A stretch of DNA of 55,335 nucleotides from Clostridia bacterium (GTDB taxonomy: Bacteria; Bacillota; Clostridia; Oscillospirales; CAG-272), in contig CAAGGQ010000023.1 of NCBI GenBank assembly GCA_900769475.1, forward strand, positions 1 to 55,335. Reading direction: 5' to 3'. Below the pieces are notes generated by a model. The model saw only the letters and a program-made list of their open reading frames with translations, was not told the DNA's origin and did not search any database. The first letter of the stretch is position 1. Every line of letters starts with the position of its first letter. Positions 24,687 through 33,611 of this stretch are shown piece after piece. The translations under genes and the position numbers were made by a program.

Positions 24687-25310
24687 TTACCGCATCAGCT
24701 TTTTGAGTGCCAGGCGGATCATGCTTTCCAGATCGGTGGTAGGGTCCACGTCCTTTAAGGCGGCCATAGCCTCGGGACGGGAATAGCCAAGCACCAACAG
24801 AGCGTCGATGGCCTCGCTCAAGGGTGTACGTTGCGCACTCGAAGAGCCAACGCCAAGAGAGGGGGACGCAGCCGACGCAACACCGGGATTTTCTTTCATC
24901 AGCTTATCCTTCAGTTCCAGGATTACCCGTGCTGCCGTTTTGGGGCCAATGCCGTTGGCTTTGGAGATCGTCTTTTTATCGTCGGTGCAAACCGCTAAAG
25001 CAAATTTTTCGGGAGTGAGAAGAGTCAGGATCGACATGGCCGCCTTGGGACCAACCCCCGACACGGAGATCAATAGCTTAAAGGTAGCCAGCTCGGTTTG
25101 AGTGGAAAAACCGAATAGCTCCACGCCATCCTCCCGTACCGCCATATAGGTGTACAACCGCACCACAGGAGGCGTATCCACCGAACGGTTGGGAGGCATG
25201 GAGTCATAGGTCGTTCCGCTAATGGTCAGGCGATAACCAACACCGCCTGCATCGATCACGGCCGTGCCGTATTCCAAATGAGCCAGAGGGCCGCTAATAT
25301 AGTAAAACAT
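24687..25310 (-). CDS. ruvA: Holliday junction-binding protein RuvA
   Basis: Tetrameric junction-binding partner of RuvB. 207 residues. N-terminal OB domain (MFYYISGPLAHLEYGTAVIDAG and MAVREDGVELFGF), two helix-hairpin-helix motifs (SVSGVGPKAAMSIL and KANGIGPKTAARVILELKDK), a variable linker, then the RuvB-binding domain LSEAIDALLVLGYSRPEAMAALK. It follows the YfhO-family gene by only five bases on the minus strand, so it is part of the DUF951-YfhO-ruvAB unit. Confidence 0.97.
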   Translation of the reverse strand: MFYYISGPLAHLEYGTAVIDAGGVGYRLTISGTTYDSMPPNRSVDTPPVVRLYTYMAVREDGVELFGFSTQTELATFKLLISVSGVGPKAAMSILTLLTPEKFALAVCTDDKKTISKANGIGPKTAARVILELKDKLMKENPGVASAASPSLGVGSSSAQRTPLSEAIDALLVLGYSRPEAMAALKDVDPTTDLESMIRLALKKLMR

Positions 25311-25315
25311 ATGGG

Positions 25316-28300
25316 TTACGATCCTTTCTCTTCCTCTGCGGAAGGCTCCTCATCGATGTGGGATGGAGTATCGTCCGCGGGGATATCCCCGTTGGTGGCT
25401 TCTGCCGTGGTGGCCACAGATTCCGCGGGAGTGGGAACCGCTACCAGGGAGCGGAGCACGGGAATCTTCTTCAGCTTACGCTCGGTGAGGATCAGCACTG
25501 CCAGAATTCCAAGAGAAACCAAGGAAACGATGGTACCGATGCGCAGGGTATTGGGACGGTAAACGATTTCCAAGGTGTGTGTCTGACCGGCATTACCGTC
25601 GATATAGAAGGACACCAGGGAGCCCAGCGCCTTGATGGTTTCGGCTTCCACACCGTCCACGTAGACCTTCCAGCCCTTATCGTAAGGAAGGGTGGTCATA
25701 ACCAGCTCACTTTCACGAGAAGCGGTAAAGGTTCCCGTAAAGGAGCTTTCAGTGTACTCGGTGATCTGGTACTGGTCCTGTGCCAGACGCGCCATGACGT
25801 CCTCAAAGACCTCCCAGTCAATATAGTAGAAGCTGTTTTGTCCGTTTTTGATATAGAAATACGTGCTTACCAGGCCCATATCCAGGGAGAGCTCCTTGCC
25901 CTCTTCCTGCATGCCAAAGGAGAGAATGCAGGCCGAATCATTAGCGTTAAAGGTGCCGGTATAGAGCTCGCTGCCTTCTTCATCCCGCAGGGTCAGATCC
26001 ATTTCGCGGGGATAATCGGAAGGAAGATAGAAGAAGAGCTCGGTGGTTTCGGGCATGGTAATGGTGTAGGTCAGGTAGGCATCCTCGTCCTGCAGGTCGA
26101 TTCCGTAACGGGAATGGCCGGCAACAATGCCCTTGATCATATTGAAGGGCTTGGTGGAGGTGACCTTAATGGGAACGAAAACCTCTACGGTTTCTTCCTC
26201 CCCCAGCATAGAGGTGAGGATCGCATTCATGCGTTCAAAGGGACTGCTGTATTCGTCCACGTACTCGCCCGTGCGCAGGGTCTCATCGATTCCAAGGAGC
26301 TCGTTCAGCTTCTCTTTGAGTGCTTGCACCGCGTTTCCGATCTGGTCGGCATTGGGCGTGGAGTTTTCTTCCTCCTCATCGGTAGGGACGTCCTCCTCGG
26401 GGATCGATTCTACAAAGCCCAGTGGGAAGTCCAGCAGAGCGTCATTCACACCGTAGGCCAGGGATAGGGCATAGGGATTCTTATATGCGACATAGCCGTG
26501 GGCAGGATCGGTAGAGAAGACCTCATAGTAATTTTTGTAAATGTCCTTTTCGGAAAGAATGTACTTCATACCCAGCAAGGAGTCACTCACGGGTGTTCCA
26601 CCAAAGTATTTGGACCAGTGGGAACGGGAAAGGTACCCCAGCTTGTTCAGGAAACGGATGGTCTCTTCATTCAGCGTGGACGTAGAGCCCGAAAGACCAC
26701 GAATTCCCAGAGCCATATTATCGTTGGTCTTTTGATTGAAGGTCTTTTCCATGCGATAGAAGGAGGGGTCGGCCTGCTGTACCGCATTTACGATGGGACG
26801 GGATTTGTTTAGAGAATCGTTGTAGGAGCTGTAGGTGGAATACACCACATCGTAATCCAGACCGTTGAGGTTCCAAAGGCCGTTCAAAAAGACTTCAATG
26901 GTAACGGCGGCCACCAGGAACACCGCCACGATCTGCTTGTCCTCGGCCTTGCGCAAGAGCCCAAGCAGGGCAAGATATGCAAAGATCAGGATCAAGGAAA
27001 ACCAAATGGTCATGTAATCGTCGGGCTTGATCACGGGGGCGTCGTCATACTTCTGCAAAATAATACAGAACAGAGCGATCAATCCGCCGGTGCCCATCAC
27101 GCCCTTGAGAGATACCGTTTTGAACTCGGAAAAGGCACGGCAGGCAAGAACGCAAAGATAAAAGGAAAGCATAAAACTATACCGATAGTTGAGCCAGTTT
27201 GGATATTGGAATCCGTGCCAGATCAGATCGGTAACGCTCAGGGAAAAGCTGGCAATGAAAATAAAAATGAAGATCCCCGAGAAGATCTTTTGCCGCATGG
27301 GATACTTGTCGGTCAAGAAGTAGGCGGGAAGCAGAAGCAGCGTCAGCATACCGCAGTAGATAAAGGGATACCCCTCGGGACGCACGGTATCGTAGGAGCC
27401 CGGCAGAAGCTTGTAAAGCAGATCCAGAATATCAAAGTTGGTGGTGATCTCCCAATCAGGGGAGGAGAAGGTGGATTTACCAAAGCTCAAGGAGTAATAC
27501 GCGCTGAAAATGATCATTGCCGCAATGCCAAGGGCCACCATAGAGAAGAACGCAATGCGGAAAAGGGATTTGAAAAAGTGGTTTCTTTCCCCCAGCGGGT
27601 TGTTGCGATTTTCCTCGTTATGGGCAAAGTAATAAAGAAAGAAATAGATAAAGCAATAGATGCAGATCATGTACCCAATGTAGTAGTTACTGAACACCGT
27701 AAGTGCCAGGAAGATGGTGTACATTTTAAACTTTCCGTACTTGATCAGCTGCTCCATACCATAGGTCAAGAGAGGAAGCCACATCACGGCGTCGATCCAC
27801 ATGGTGTTATGCTGCTGTACCACCGCATAACTGCACAAGGCAAAGAAGGTGGAGAAAAGCACGATGGCGTAGGGATCGGGGGTCTTAAGGGTCTTCTTCA
27901 TATAGAAGCCGAAGGTCACTCCACAGATCGACGTTTTAATCAAGAAGAGCACCAGCAGCGCCTCCAGCATGCGCTTTTGGGGGAAGAGGCATACCAGATA
28001 GGAAAGGGGGCTGGCGATATAGTAGGCGTAAATGCCCAAAAATTCGCCGCCAAGGCTACGGCAGAAGGAATACAGCAGACTGGCGTCACCGGTAACCGCA
28101 TTCCGAAGAGCCTCAAAGAAATAAACATATTGGGCGTTTAGGTCAAGAACCAAAACACTTCCGTTTCCAAAGGGATGCAATCCCTTTGCCAGGTAGATCA
28201 GAAACACGATCACCGCAGGGAGCAGAGCGCATCCAAGAAGGAATCGATATTCCTTCCAAAGGTTTTTCCAACGAGTGCTTTGAGAGGACGAGGGTAAGAG

Positions 28301-28333
28301 CTTTGCCTCGGCGGGAGTGGTAGCATTGTTCAT
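25316..28333 (-). CDS. YfhO-family large membrane protein
   Basis: 1005 residues. A cytoplasmic N-terminus of about 30 residues, then about a dozen membrane helices to near residue 490 (with a DLNAQYVYFFEAL loop after helix 1 and WIDAVMWLPLLTYG), a large extracellular region (about 490-930) rich in beta structure, a final membrane helix (GTIVSLVSLGILAVLILTE) and an acidic tail. This matches the bacterial YfhO family (GT-C-like fold), linked in Bacillus and Listeria to glycosylation of lipoteichoic or wall teichoic acids. Its start overlaps DUF951 by four bases, and ruvA starts five bases after its stop. Confidence 0.9.
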   Translation of the reverse strand: MNNATTPAEAKLLPSSSQSTRWKNLWKEYRFLLGCALLPAVIVFLIYLAKGLHPFGNGSVLVLDLNAQYVYFFEALRNAVTGDASLLYSFCRSLGGEFLGIYAYYIASPLSYLVCLFPQKRMLEALLVLFLIKTSICGVTFGFYMKKTLKTPDPYAIVLFSTFFALCSYAVVQQHNTMWIDAVMWLPLLTYGMEQLIKYGKFKMYTIFLALTVFSNYYIGYMICIYCFIYFFLYYFAHNEENRNNPLGERNHFFKSLFRIAFFSMVALGIAAMIIFSAYYSLSFGKSTFSSPDWEITTNFDILDLLYKLLPGSYDTVRPEGYPFIYCGMLTLLLLPAYFLTDKYPMRQKIFSGIFIFIFIASFSLSVTDLIWHGFQYPNWLNYRYSFMLSFYLCVLACRAFSEFKTVSLKGVMGTGGLIALFCIILQKYDDAPVIKPDDYMTIWFSLILIFAYLALLGLLRKAEDKQIVAVFLVAAVTIEVFLNGLWNLNGLDYDVVYSTYSSYNDSLNKSRPIVNAVQQADPSFYRMEKTFNQKTNDNMALGIRGLSGSTSTLNEETIRFLNKLGYLSRSHWSKYFGGTPVSDSLLGMKYILSEKDIYKNYYEVFSTDPAHGYVAYKNPYALSLAYGVNDALLDFPLGFVESIPEEDVPTDEEEENSTPNADQIGNAVQALKEKLNELLGIDETLRTGEYVDEYSSPFERMNAILTSMLGEEETVEVFVPIKVTSTKPFNMIKGIVAGHSRYGIDLQDEDAYLTYTITMPETTELFFYLPSDYPREMDLTLRDEEGSELYTGTFNANDSACILSFGMQEEGKELSLDMGLVSTYFYIKNGQNSFYYIDWEVFEDVMARLAQDQYQITEYTESSFTGTFTASRESELVMTTLPYDKGWKVYVDGVEAETIKALGSLVSFYIDGNAGQTHTLEIVYRPNTLRIGTIVSLVSLGILAVLILTERKLKKIPVLRSLVAVPTPAESVATTAEATNGDIPADDTPSHIDEEPSAEEEKGS

Positions 28334-28551
28334 TTTTTTTCTTCCGTTCCTTTCTGGGATTGGTCACAGGGGGTGATATGGCGAATGGCTTTTTCTAATT
28401 TGATGCGATCCAGAGTCATATCTCGTCCGCAGGTGGTGCAAACCACGCGGATCTGGCTTCCAACACGGAGGATCGTAAACTCCGAGCCACCGCAGGGATG
28501 GGCCTTTTTCAGCACGATCCGATCATTGGGATGCAAGGGAATAATGGGCAT
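28330..28551 (-). CDS. DUF951-family small protein
   Basis: 73 residues. It matches the DUF951 pattern: an N-terminal P-x-D-x-x-x-LKKAHPCGGSEFTILRVGSQIRVVCTTCG with three cysteines at CGG and CTTC, then DRIKLEKAIRHI. A small zinc-binding or nucleic-acid-binding beta barrel is plausible; function is not established. RBS AAAGGAG lies nine bases before the ATG. First gene of the operon that continues to YfhO, ruvA and ruvB. Confidence 0.9.
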   Translation of the reverse strand: MPIIPLHPNDRIVLKKAHPCGGSEFTILRVGSQIRVVCTTCGRDMTLDRIKLEKAIRHITPCDQSQKGTEEKK

Positions 28552-28590
28552 GGTAGCTCTCCTTTTTCAAAACAGTCAAACCGTACAGTT

Positions 28591-28619
28591 ATTATACCAT
28601 AAAAAAATCCTTCTGTAAA
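28591..28619 (-). promoter_or_regulatory. Promoter of DUF951-yfhO-ruvAB
   Basis: On the minus strand TTTACA (28619-28614), 17-base spacer, TATAAT (28596-28591). Confidence 0.82.
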
Positions 28620-28669
28620 CCAAATTTCTGTATTTTTAAACGTTTTTTTCCAAAAAACAAAAGAATCGT

Positions 28670-28698
28670 TTGACTTCCAATCTTTTTTGTGCTATAAT
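28670..28698 (+). promoter_or_regulatory. Promoter of the ruvC unit
   Basis: TTGACT (28670-28675), 17-base spacer, TATAAT (28693-28698), 35 bases before the ruvC start. Back-to-back with the ruvAB operon promoter. Confidence 0.87.
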
Positions 28699-28732
28699 AT
28701 AACTTGGATATTTATGTACAGAGGGAAATGCC

Positions 28733-29230
28733 ATGATCATTCTTGGAATCGACCCCGGTCTTGCCATTGTTGGTTGGGGCGTGATCGAATACAAAAACAC
28801 AAAATTTCGAACCCTGGCCTACGGCTCGGTGCAAACACCGGCTAACACACGGGTGGAGGAACGGCTCAAATCCATTTACGAAGGGATCTGTCAGCTTATC
28901 CAAACCTATCACCCCGATGCCATTGCGGTGGAGGAGCTCTTCTTCAACACCAACATCACCACGGGGATTCGCGTGGCCGAGGCGCGCGGCGTGATCCTTT
29001 TGGCGGCAGAGCAGGCGGGAATCCCCATCTACGAGTACACCCCTCTGCAGGTCAAGCAGGCGGTGGTTGGTTACGGCAGAGCCGTGAAGAAGCAGGTGAT
29101 CACCATGGTGACCATGCTCCTGGGACTTAAGGAGCCCCCCAAGCCCGACGATACCGCCGACGCCCTGGCTATTGCCATTTGCCACGCCCACAGCGGATGC
29201 TCCCGCTTGGCCGACTATTTTAACAAGTAA
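28733..29230 (+). CDS. ruvC: Holliday junction resolvase RuvC
   Basis: Cuts Holliday junctions symmetrically after RuvAB branch migration. 165 residues. RNase-H-like fold with acidic residues in ILGIDPGLAIVGWG (Asp7), VEELFFNTN (Glu) and PDDTADALAIAICHAH (Asp pair near the C-terminus). RBS AGAGGGAAA lies before the ATG. Head of a long plus-strand series that continues to clpE; divergent from ruvAB. Confidence 0.97.
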   Translation: MIILGIDPGLAIVGWGVIEYKNTKFRTLAYGSVQTPANTRVEERLKSIYEGICQLIQTYHPDAIAVEELFFNTNITTGIRVAEARGVILLAAEQAGIPIYEYTPLQVKQAVVGYGRAVKKQVITMVTMLLGLKEPPKPDDTADALAIAICHAHSGCSRLADYFNK

Positions 29231-29250
29231 AAACAAAGAGGAAAAAGCAT

Positions 29251-30114
29251 ATGTGGTCTTCAGAAAATTGGAAAGATTATGAATTATTGGACACCTCGGA
29301 CGGAGAACGTCTGGAGCGTTGGGGCGATCTTATTTTGATCCGTCCCGATCCCCAGATCATTTGGAAAAACGCCGCCCGTCACCCCGCCTGGAAGAAAGCC
29401 GACGGTATTTATCGCCGTTCCAACTCGGGCGGCGGTGCCTGGGTCAAAAACAAACTGCCCGAGTCCTGGCAGATCGGCTATGGTTCTCTTCGCTTTTTGT
29501 TGCGTCCCATGGGCTTTAAGCATACAGGACTCTTTCCCGAGCAGGCCGCCAACTGGGATTGGTTCTCGGATCTGATCCGTCAAGCCGACCGTCCCATCAA
29601 GGTGCTGAATCTCTTTGCTTACACCGGCGGTGCTACAGTAGCCGCGGCCGCGGCAGGTGCCTCGGTGGTTCATGTGGATGCCTCCAAGGGCATTGTTGCC
29701 CAGGCCAAGGAAAACGCCGCCCTCTCAGGTCTTGCTCAGGCACCAATCCGCTACATTGTGGACGATTGCAAGAAATTTGTGGAACGGGAGCTTCGTCGCG
29801 GAAACGTGTACGACGGCATCATCATGGATCCACCCTCCTACGGCAGAGGTCCCGGGGGGGAAGTGTGGAAACTGGAGGAAAGCATTGACGGCTTGATTGA
29901 TCTGGCATCCAAGCTGCTTTCCCGCGAGCCCTTGTTCTTCCTTGTAAACTCCTATACCACCGGCCTTTCGCCCTTGACCATGAGCTATCTTCTCGAGCTC
30001 AAGGTGCGGAGTCGCTTTGGCGGAACCATTGAGTCCGGGGAATTGGGCCTGAAGGTGACCCAAACCGGAGCATTCCTCCCCTGCGGAGCCAGCTCCCGTT
30101 GGTTTGCCGATTGA
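29251..30114 (+). CDS. Class I SAM-dependent RNA methyltransferase (RlmI/RlmK-like)
   Basis: 287 residues. The SAM-binding motif NLFAYTGGATVAAAAAGA followed by VVHVDASKG, and the catalytic IIMDPPSYGRG, match the PF10672-type methyltransferases that modify 23S rRNA bases (RlmI, RlmK relatives). The usual N-terminal PUA domain is replaced by a beta-rich segment of about 95 residues. The exact target base cannot be read. It starts 20 bases after ruvC with AGAGGAAAA as ribosome site. Confidence 0.85.
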   Translation: MWSSENWKDYELLDTSDGERLERWGDLILIRPDPQIIWKNAARHPAWKKADGIYRRSNSGGGAWVKNKLPESWQIGYGSLRFLLRPMGFKHTGLFPEQAANWDWFSDLIRQADRPIKVLNLFAYTGGATVAAAAAGASVVHVDASKGIVAQAKENAALSGLAQAPIRYIVDDCKKFVERELRRGNVYDGIIMDPPSYGRGPGGEVWKLEESIDGLIDLASKLLSREPLFFLVNSYTTGLSPLTMSYLLELKVRSRFGGTIESGELGLKVTQTGAFLPCGASSRWFAD

Positions 30115-30135
30115 TTTATTTTTGGAAAGGATGAG

Positions 30136-31032
30136 ATGACGTTGTCGGAATCTTTTATTCATACAGAAAATCTGTGCTTTTCCTATCTGGACAGCGACGG
30201 AAAACGAGAAAGCCCTGCCTTGAAGGGAATCTCCGTGGATATCCGAAAAGGGGAGTACGTTGCCGTTCTGGGACACAACGGCTCGGGAAAATCCACCTTT
30301 GCAAAGCTTTTGAATCTGATCCTGGAGCCCACCGGCGGCAAGCTGGTGATCGACGGTGTGGATTTGACGGCCAGCGAACTGACCGACGAGGTTCTACTTC
30401 AACTTCGCCGCAAGGTGGGAATGGTTTTCCAAAATCCGGATAACCAGTTGGTTGCCACCATCGTGGAGGAGGACGTGGCCTTTGGCCCCGAGAATTTGGG
30501 AATTCCTCCCGCCGAGATCCGCATCCGTGTGGACGAGGCGTTGGAGGCCGTGGGCATGACGTCTTATGCCAAGCATGAGCCGCATCGCCTGTCCGGCGGA
30601 CAAAAGCAACGCGTGGCCATTGCTGGGATCATTGCCATGATGCCGCAGTGTATTATCTTCGACGAATCTACCGCTATGCTGGATCCCAACGGCCGTAAAG
30701 AAGTGCTGGATACCATCCGCATGCTCAACCGTGATTTTGGAATAACCGTTTTGAATATTACGCATTATATGAACGAGGCCGCTCTGGCGGATCGCGTTTT
30801 GGTGATCAACGACGGACTTCTGCTCCTGGACGGCACTCCCGATGAGATCTTTGCAAAACGATATCTCTTGGAAAAGGTAGGCCTGGAGGTTCCTCAATGC
30901 GCCGAGCTGATCCATCGACTGCGGGCTTTGGGGATCTCGATCAACGGCTCTGCGCTCTCCACTCCCGAGGGCTGTGCCGCAATGATCGAGGAAGCATACC
31001 GTAAACACGAAGGAGGAAAGACCCATGGATAA
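30136..31032 (+). CDS. ecfA1: ECF transporter ATPase A1
   Basis: 298 residues. Walker A GHNGSGKSTFAKLL (near 46-59), Q-loop MVFQNPDNQLVATIVEEDVAFG with the ECF-specific PDNQ, signature LSGGQKQRVAIAGIIAM, and a Walker B IIFDES with serine in place of the usual proline context. The modified IFDESTAMLDP sequence is typical of the A1 subunit. It forms a heterodimer with A2 that powers vitamin uptake with the T subunit. RBS GGAAAGGATGAG. Overlaps ecfA2 by eight bases. Confidence 0.95.
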   Translation: MTLSESFIHTENLCFSYLDSDGKRESPALKGISVDIRKGEYVAVLGHNGSGKSTFAKLLNLILEPTGGKLVIDGVDLTASELTDEVLLQLRRKVGMVFQNPDNQLVATIVEEDVAFGPENLGIPPAEIRIRVDEALEAVGMTSYAKHEPHRLSGGQKQRVAIAGIIAMMPQCIIFDESTAMLDPNGRKEVLDTIRMLNRDFGITVLNITHYMNEAALADRVLVINDGLLLLDGTPDEIFAKRYLLEKVGLEVPQCAELIHRLRALGISINGSALSTPEGCAAMIEEAYRKHEGGKTHG

Positions 31033-31960
31033 GATCTATTTGGATCACGTCAACTTCGTGTACAGCGCCGGGACCCCTTTTGAGCAGAAGGCGCTGGATG
31101 ATGTTAGCCTTGGGATCCGCGCGGGATGCTTGACCGGGATCATTGGTCACACCGGCTCGGGGAAATCCACCATGATGCAGTTGCTCAACGGCCTGGCAAA
31201 GCCCACCGGGGGCAGGGTTCTTTTGGACGGATATGATATTCATTCCACTCCTGAGGCGGCCTATGAGGCCTGGAAAAACCTGCCTGAATACCAAAACTTA
31301 TCGAAAAGTGCTGCAAAAAAGGCGATTAAGCGAGAGGTCCAAGCGCGTGCGCGCAATCTCTGCTTTCGCGTGGGACTCGTAATGCAGTATCCCGAATACC
31401 AGTTATTTGAAGAAACAGTGTACAAGGACATTGCCTACGGCCCTCGCAACATGGGACTTTCCGAGGAGGAGATCCGTGAGCGGGTTTATGAGGCCGCCGC
31501 CTTTGCCGGCGTGGAATCGGATTGGATGGAAAAATCCCCCTTTGATCTCTCGGGCGGACAGAAGCGCCGTGTGGCTTTGGCTGGCATCATTGCCATGCGT
31601 CCCGAGGTGCTGGTGCTCGACGAGCCCGGTGCCGGATTGGATCCCCAAGGACGAAATTCCATCTTTGAAGGGATCGTGCACTATCAAAAGACCACCGGCT
31701 CCACCGTACTTATCGTTAGCCACAGCATGGAGGATATGGCACGCTTTTGCGATGACGTGATCGTGCTCTCCAATGCCAAGGTGGTATATCACGGAAGCTG
31801 CAAGGAGGTATTTACCCACGTGGAGGAGCTTTCTTCCATTGGTCTGGACATTCCTCAGATCACCCAGCTAATGCAGTTGTTAAAGGAGAAGGGGATCCCG
31901 GTTCCCAACAACGTTTATACCGTGGAAGATGCGGTATGCGCGTTGCAGTTTTTGCTTTAA
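31025..31960 (+). CDS. ecfA2: ECF transporter ATPase A2
   Basis: 311 residues. Walker A GHTGSGKSTMMQLLNGL (about 40), an insertion of about 35 basic residues after GYDIHSTPEAAYEAW, Q-loop MQYPEYQLFEETVYKDIAYG, signature DLSGGQKRRVALAGIIAM (about 175) and Walker B VLVLDEPGAGLDPQG. The insertion is longer than in common A2 proteins. Translation is coupled to ecfA1 (RBS AGGAGG inside its end). It partners with A1 and EcfT. Confidence 0.95.
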   Translation: MDKIYLDHVNFVYSAGTPFEQKALDDVSLGIRAGCLTGIIGHTGSGKSTMMQLLNGLAKPTGGRVLLDGYDIHSTPEAAYEAWKNLPEYQNLSKSAAKKAIKREVQARARNLCFRVGLVMQYPEYQLFEETVYKDIAYGPRNMGLSEEEIRERVYEAAAFAGVESDWMEKSPFDLSGGQKRRVALAGIIAMRPEVLVLDEPGAGLDPQGRNSIFEGIVHYQKTTGSTVLIVSHSMEDMARFCDDVIVLSNAKVVYHGSCKEVFTHVEELSSIGLDIPQITQLMQLLKEKGIPVPNNVYTVEDAVCALQFLL

Positions 31961-31993
31961 TCTTACTCTCCTAAGAAAGGAGTTCCTGTATTT

Positions 31994-32818
31994 ATGAAAA
32001 GTATTGCTTTTGGTCAATACTATCCTGCCGAGTCGCCGTTACATCGCATGGATCCCCGTGCCAAGGTCATTCTGGCACTGCTTTATATTGTTTGCACCTT
32101 TTTGTGTAATAACGTGCTGGCCTTTGGGGCGTTGCTCGGTTCGGCGCTGATCCTGGTTCTGATGAGCCGTATTCCTCTGCGGTTGATCTTGCGTTCGATC
32201 CGTCCGCTACTTCTGATCATCACCCTTACGTCGGTGATCAACATCTTTATGACCAAGGGAGAGACCCTTTTAACTCCCGCGGATTGGAAGGTCCAAATCT
32301 ATGCGGAGGGCATTTGGAACGCGGTGTTTATGATCCTGCGGATCATGGTTCTGATCATTGGAACCGGAATCTTTTTGACCTATACCACCACCCCTTTGGC
32401 ACTCACCGATGCGCTGGAGCTTCTGCTCGCTCCCTTAAAGAAAATCCGCGTGCCGGTGCACGATTTTGCCATGATGATGAGCATTGCTCTTCGGTTTATT
32501 CCCACTCTTTCCGAGGAAACCGAAAAAATCATGAATGCGCAAAAGGCCAGAGGCGCTAACTTTACCAGCGGAAGTCTTATCCAGCGGGCGAAGGCACTGA
32601 TTCCCATCCTCATTCCTCTCTTCGTTTCGGCCATTGGTCGCGCCTTCGAGCTGGCCTCGGCCATGGAGTGCCGTTGCTATCACGGAGACGAGGGCAGAAC
32701 ACGGATGCGGGTGCTGAAGTTTCAAGTCACGGATGGTCTTGCCATTGGAATTCTGGTGCTTTTTGGCGTTGGACTGTTTTTCCTGAACCGATGCGGCATT
32801 GGTTACACCAGAGCTTGA
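31994..32818 (+). CDS. ecfT: ECF transporter transmembrane subunit T
   Basis: 274 residues with about five to six membrane helices. DPRAKVILALLYIVCTF opens the domain. The two coupling helices carry the Ala-Arg-Gly signatures QKARGANF (about 183) and AMECRCYHG, which touch the ATPases. AAAGGAGTT lies before the ATG. No substrate-binding S component is encoded beside it, so this is a group II module shared by S proteins elsewhere in the genome. The stop overlaps the spacer before truA by a few bases. Confidence 0.94.
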   Translation: MKSIAFGQYYPAESPLHRMDPRAKVILALLYIVCTFLCNNVLAFGALLGSALILVLMSRIPLRLILRSIRPLLLIITLTSVINIFMTKGETLLTPADWKVQIYAEGIWNAVFMILRIMVLIIGTGIFLTYTTTPLALTDALELLLAPLKKIRVPVHDFAMMMSIALRFIPTLSEETEKIMNAQKARGANFTSGSLIQRAKALIPILIPLFVSAIGRAFELASAMECRCYHGDEGRTRMRVLKFQVTDGLAIGILVLFGVGLFFLNRCGIGYTRA

Positions 32819-32825
32819 TATTCCT

Positions 32826-33611
32826 ATGAAAATTTTATTAAAAATCAGTTATCTCGGCACCAATTATTGCGGGTATCAGGTACAGCCCAACGGCGTGAGC
32901 ATTCAGCAAAAGCTAAACGAAGCCGCCGAGGCATTGTTTGGATTCCCCTGTGACATCGTGGGCTGCAGTCGCACCGACAGCGGCGTTCATGCCCATGAGT
33001 TTTGCGCCACGGTTGCCAAAAAAGGAACCGGCAACCTGGAAACATCCATCCCTGTAGACCGTATTCCGTTCGCGTTTTCCGCTCATTTGCCAGCGGATAT
33101 TTGCGTTTTTCACGCCCAATGGGTGCCCGAGAGCTTTCACGCCAGATATGACGTGCTGAAAAAAGAATACGTATACCGCTTTTACAACCGCTCGGTGCGC
33201 GATCCCTTTGAGGAAGGCCGCTCCTGCCATGTTCCCAAGCGGATCAGCGACCGTCAGCTGGCTGAAATGCAAAATGCAGCCGCCACGTTGCTCGGAACCA
33301 AGGATTTCTCGGCCTATATGGCCCAGGGCTCCAAGGTGGAATCCACGGTGCGCACCCTGTACCGTGCCGACGTGGTTCGGCAAGGGGACATAGTATGCTT
33401 CTACGTTTCCGCCAACGGTTTCCTTTATAACATGGTTCGGATCCTTGCGGGTACACTCTTGCTGGTAGGGCAAGGCAAGCTGACAGCAGAAGCGTTTGAG
33501 GAGATCACTAAGAGCAAGAACCGTCTTTTGGCAGGCTCTACCATGCCGGCCTGTGGTTTGTATCTCCACCGAGTTTGGTACGGAGAGTCCAAAGAGGAGG
33601 CGGAGCAATGA
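32826..33611 (+). CDS. truA: tRNA pseudouridine(38-40) synthase TruA
   Basis: Isomerises uridines 38-40 in the anticodon arm of tRNAs. 261 residues, family length. The catalytic aspartate lies in CSRTDSGVHAHEFCA (about residue 52), and the FSAYM / GFLYNMVRILAGTLLLVG segments are typical. ATG 32826 is chosen because the TruA N-terminus (KILLKISYLGTNYCGYQ) starts exactly there. It follows ecfT by seven bases and overlaps the next gene by ATGA, the common Firmicute arrangement. Confidence 0.97.
   Translation: MKILLKISYLGTNYCGYQVQPNGVSIQQKLNEAAEALFGFPCDIVGCSRTDSGVHAHEFCATVAKKGTGNLETSIPVDRIPFAFSAHLPADICVFHAQWVPESFHARYDVLKKEYVYRFYNRSVRDPFEEGRSCHVPKRISDRQLAEMQNAAATLLGTKDFSAYMAQGSKVESTVRTLYRADVVRQGDIVCFYVSANGFLYNMVRILAGTLLLVGQGKLTAEAFEEITKSKNRLLAGSTMPACGLYLHRVWYGESKEEAEQ

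Noticed and set aside
30136..32818. Complete vitamin transporter with its own S component
   Set aside because: No S-component gene is present in or beside the ECF genes; only the shared energising core can be supported.
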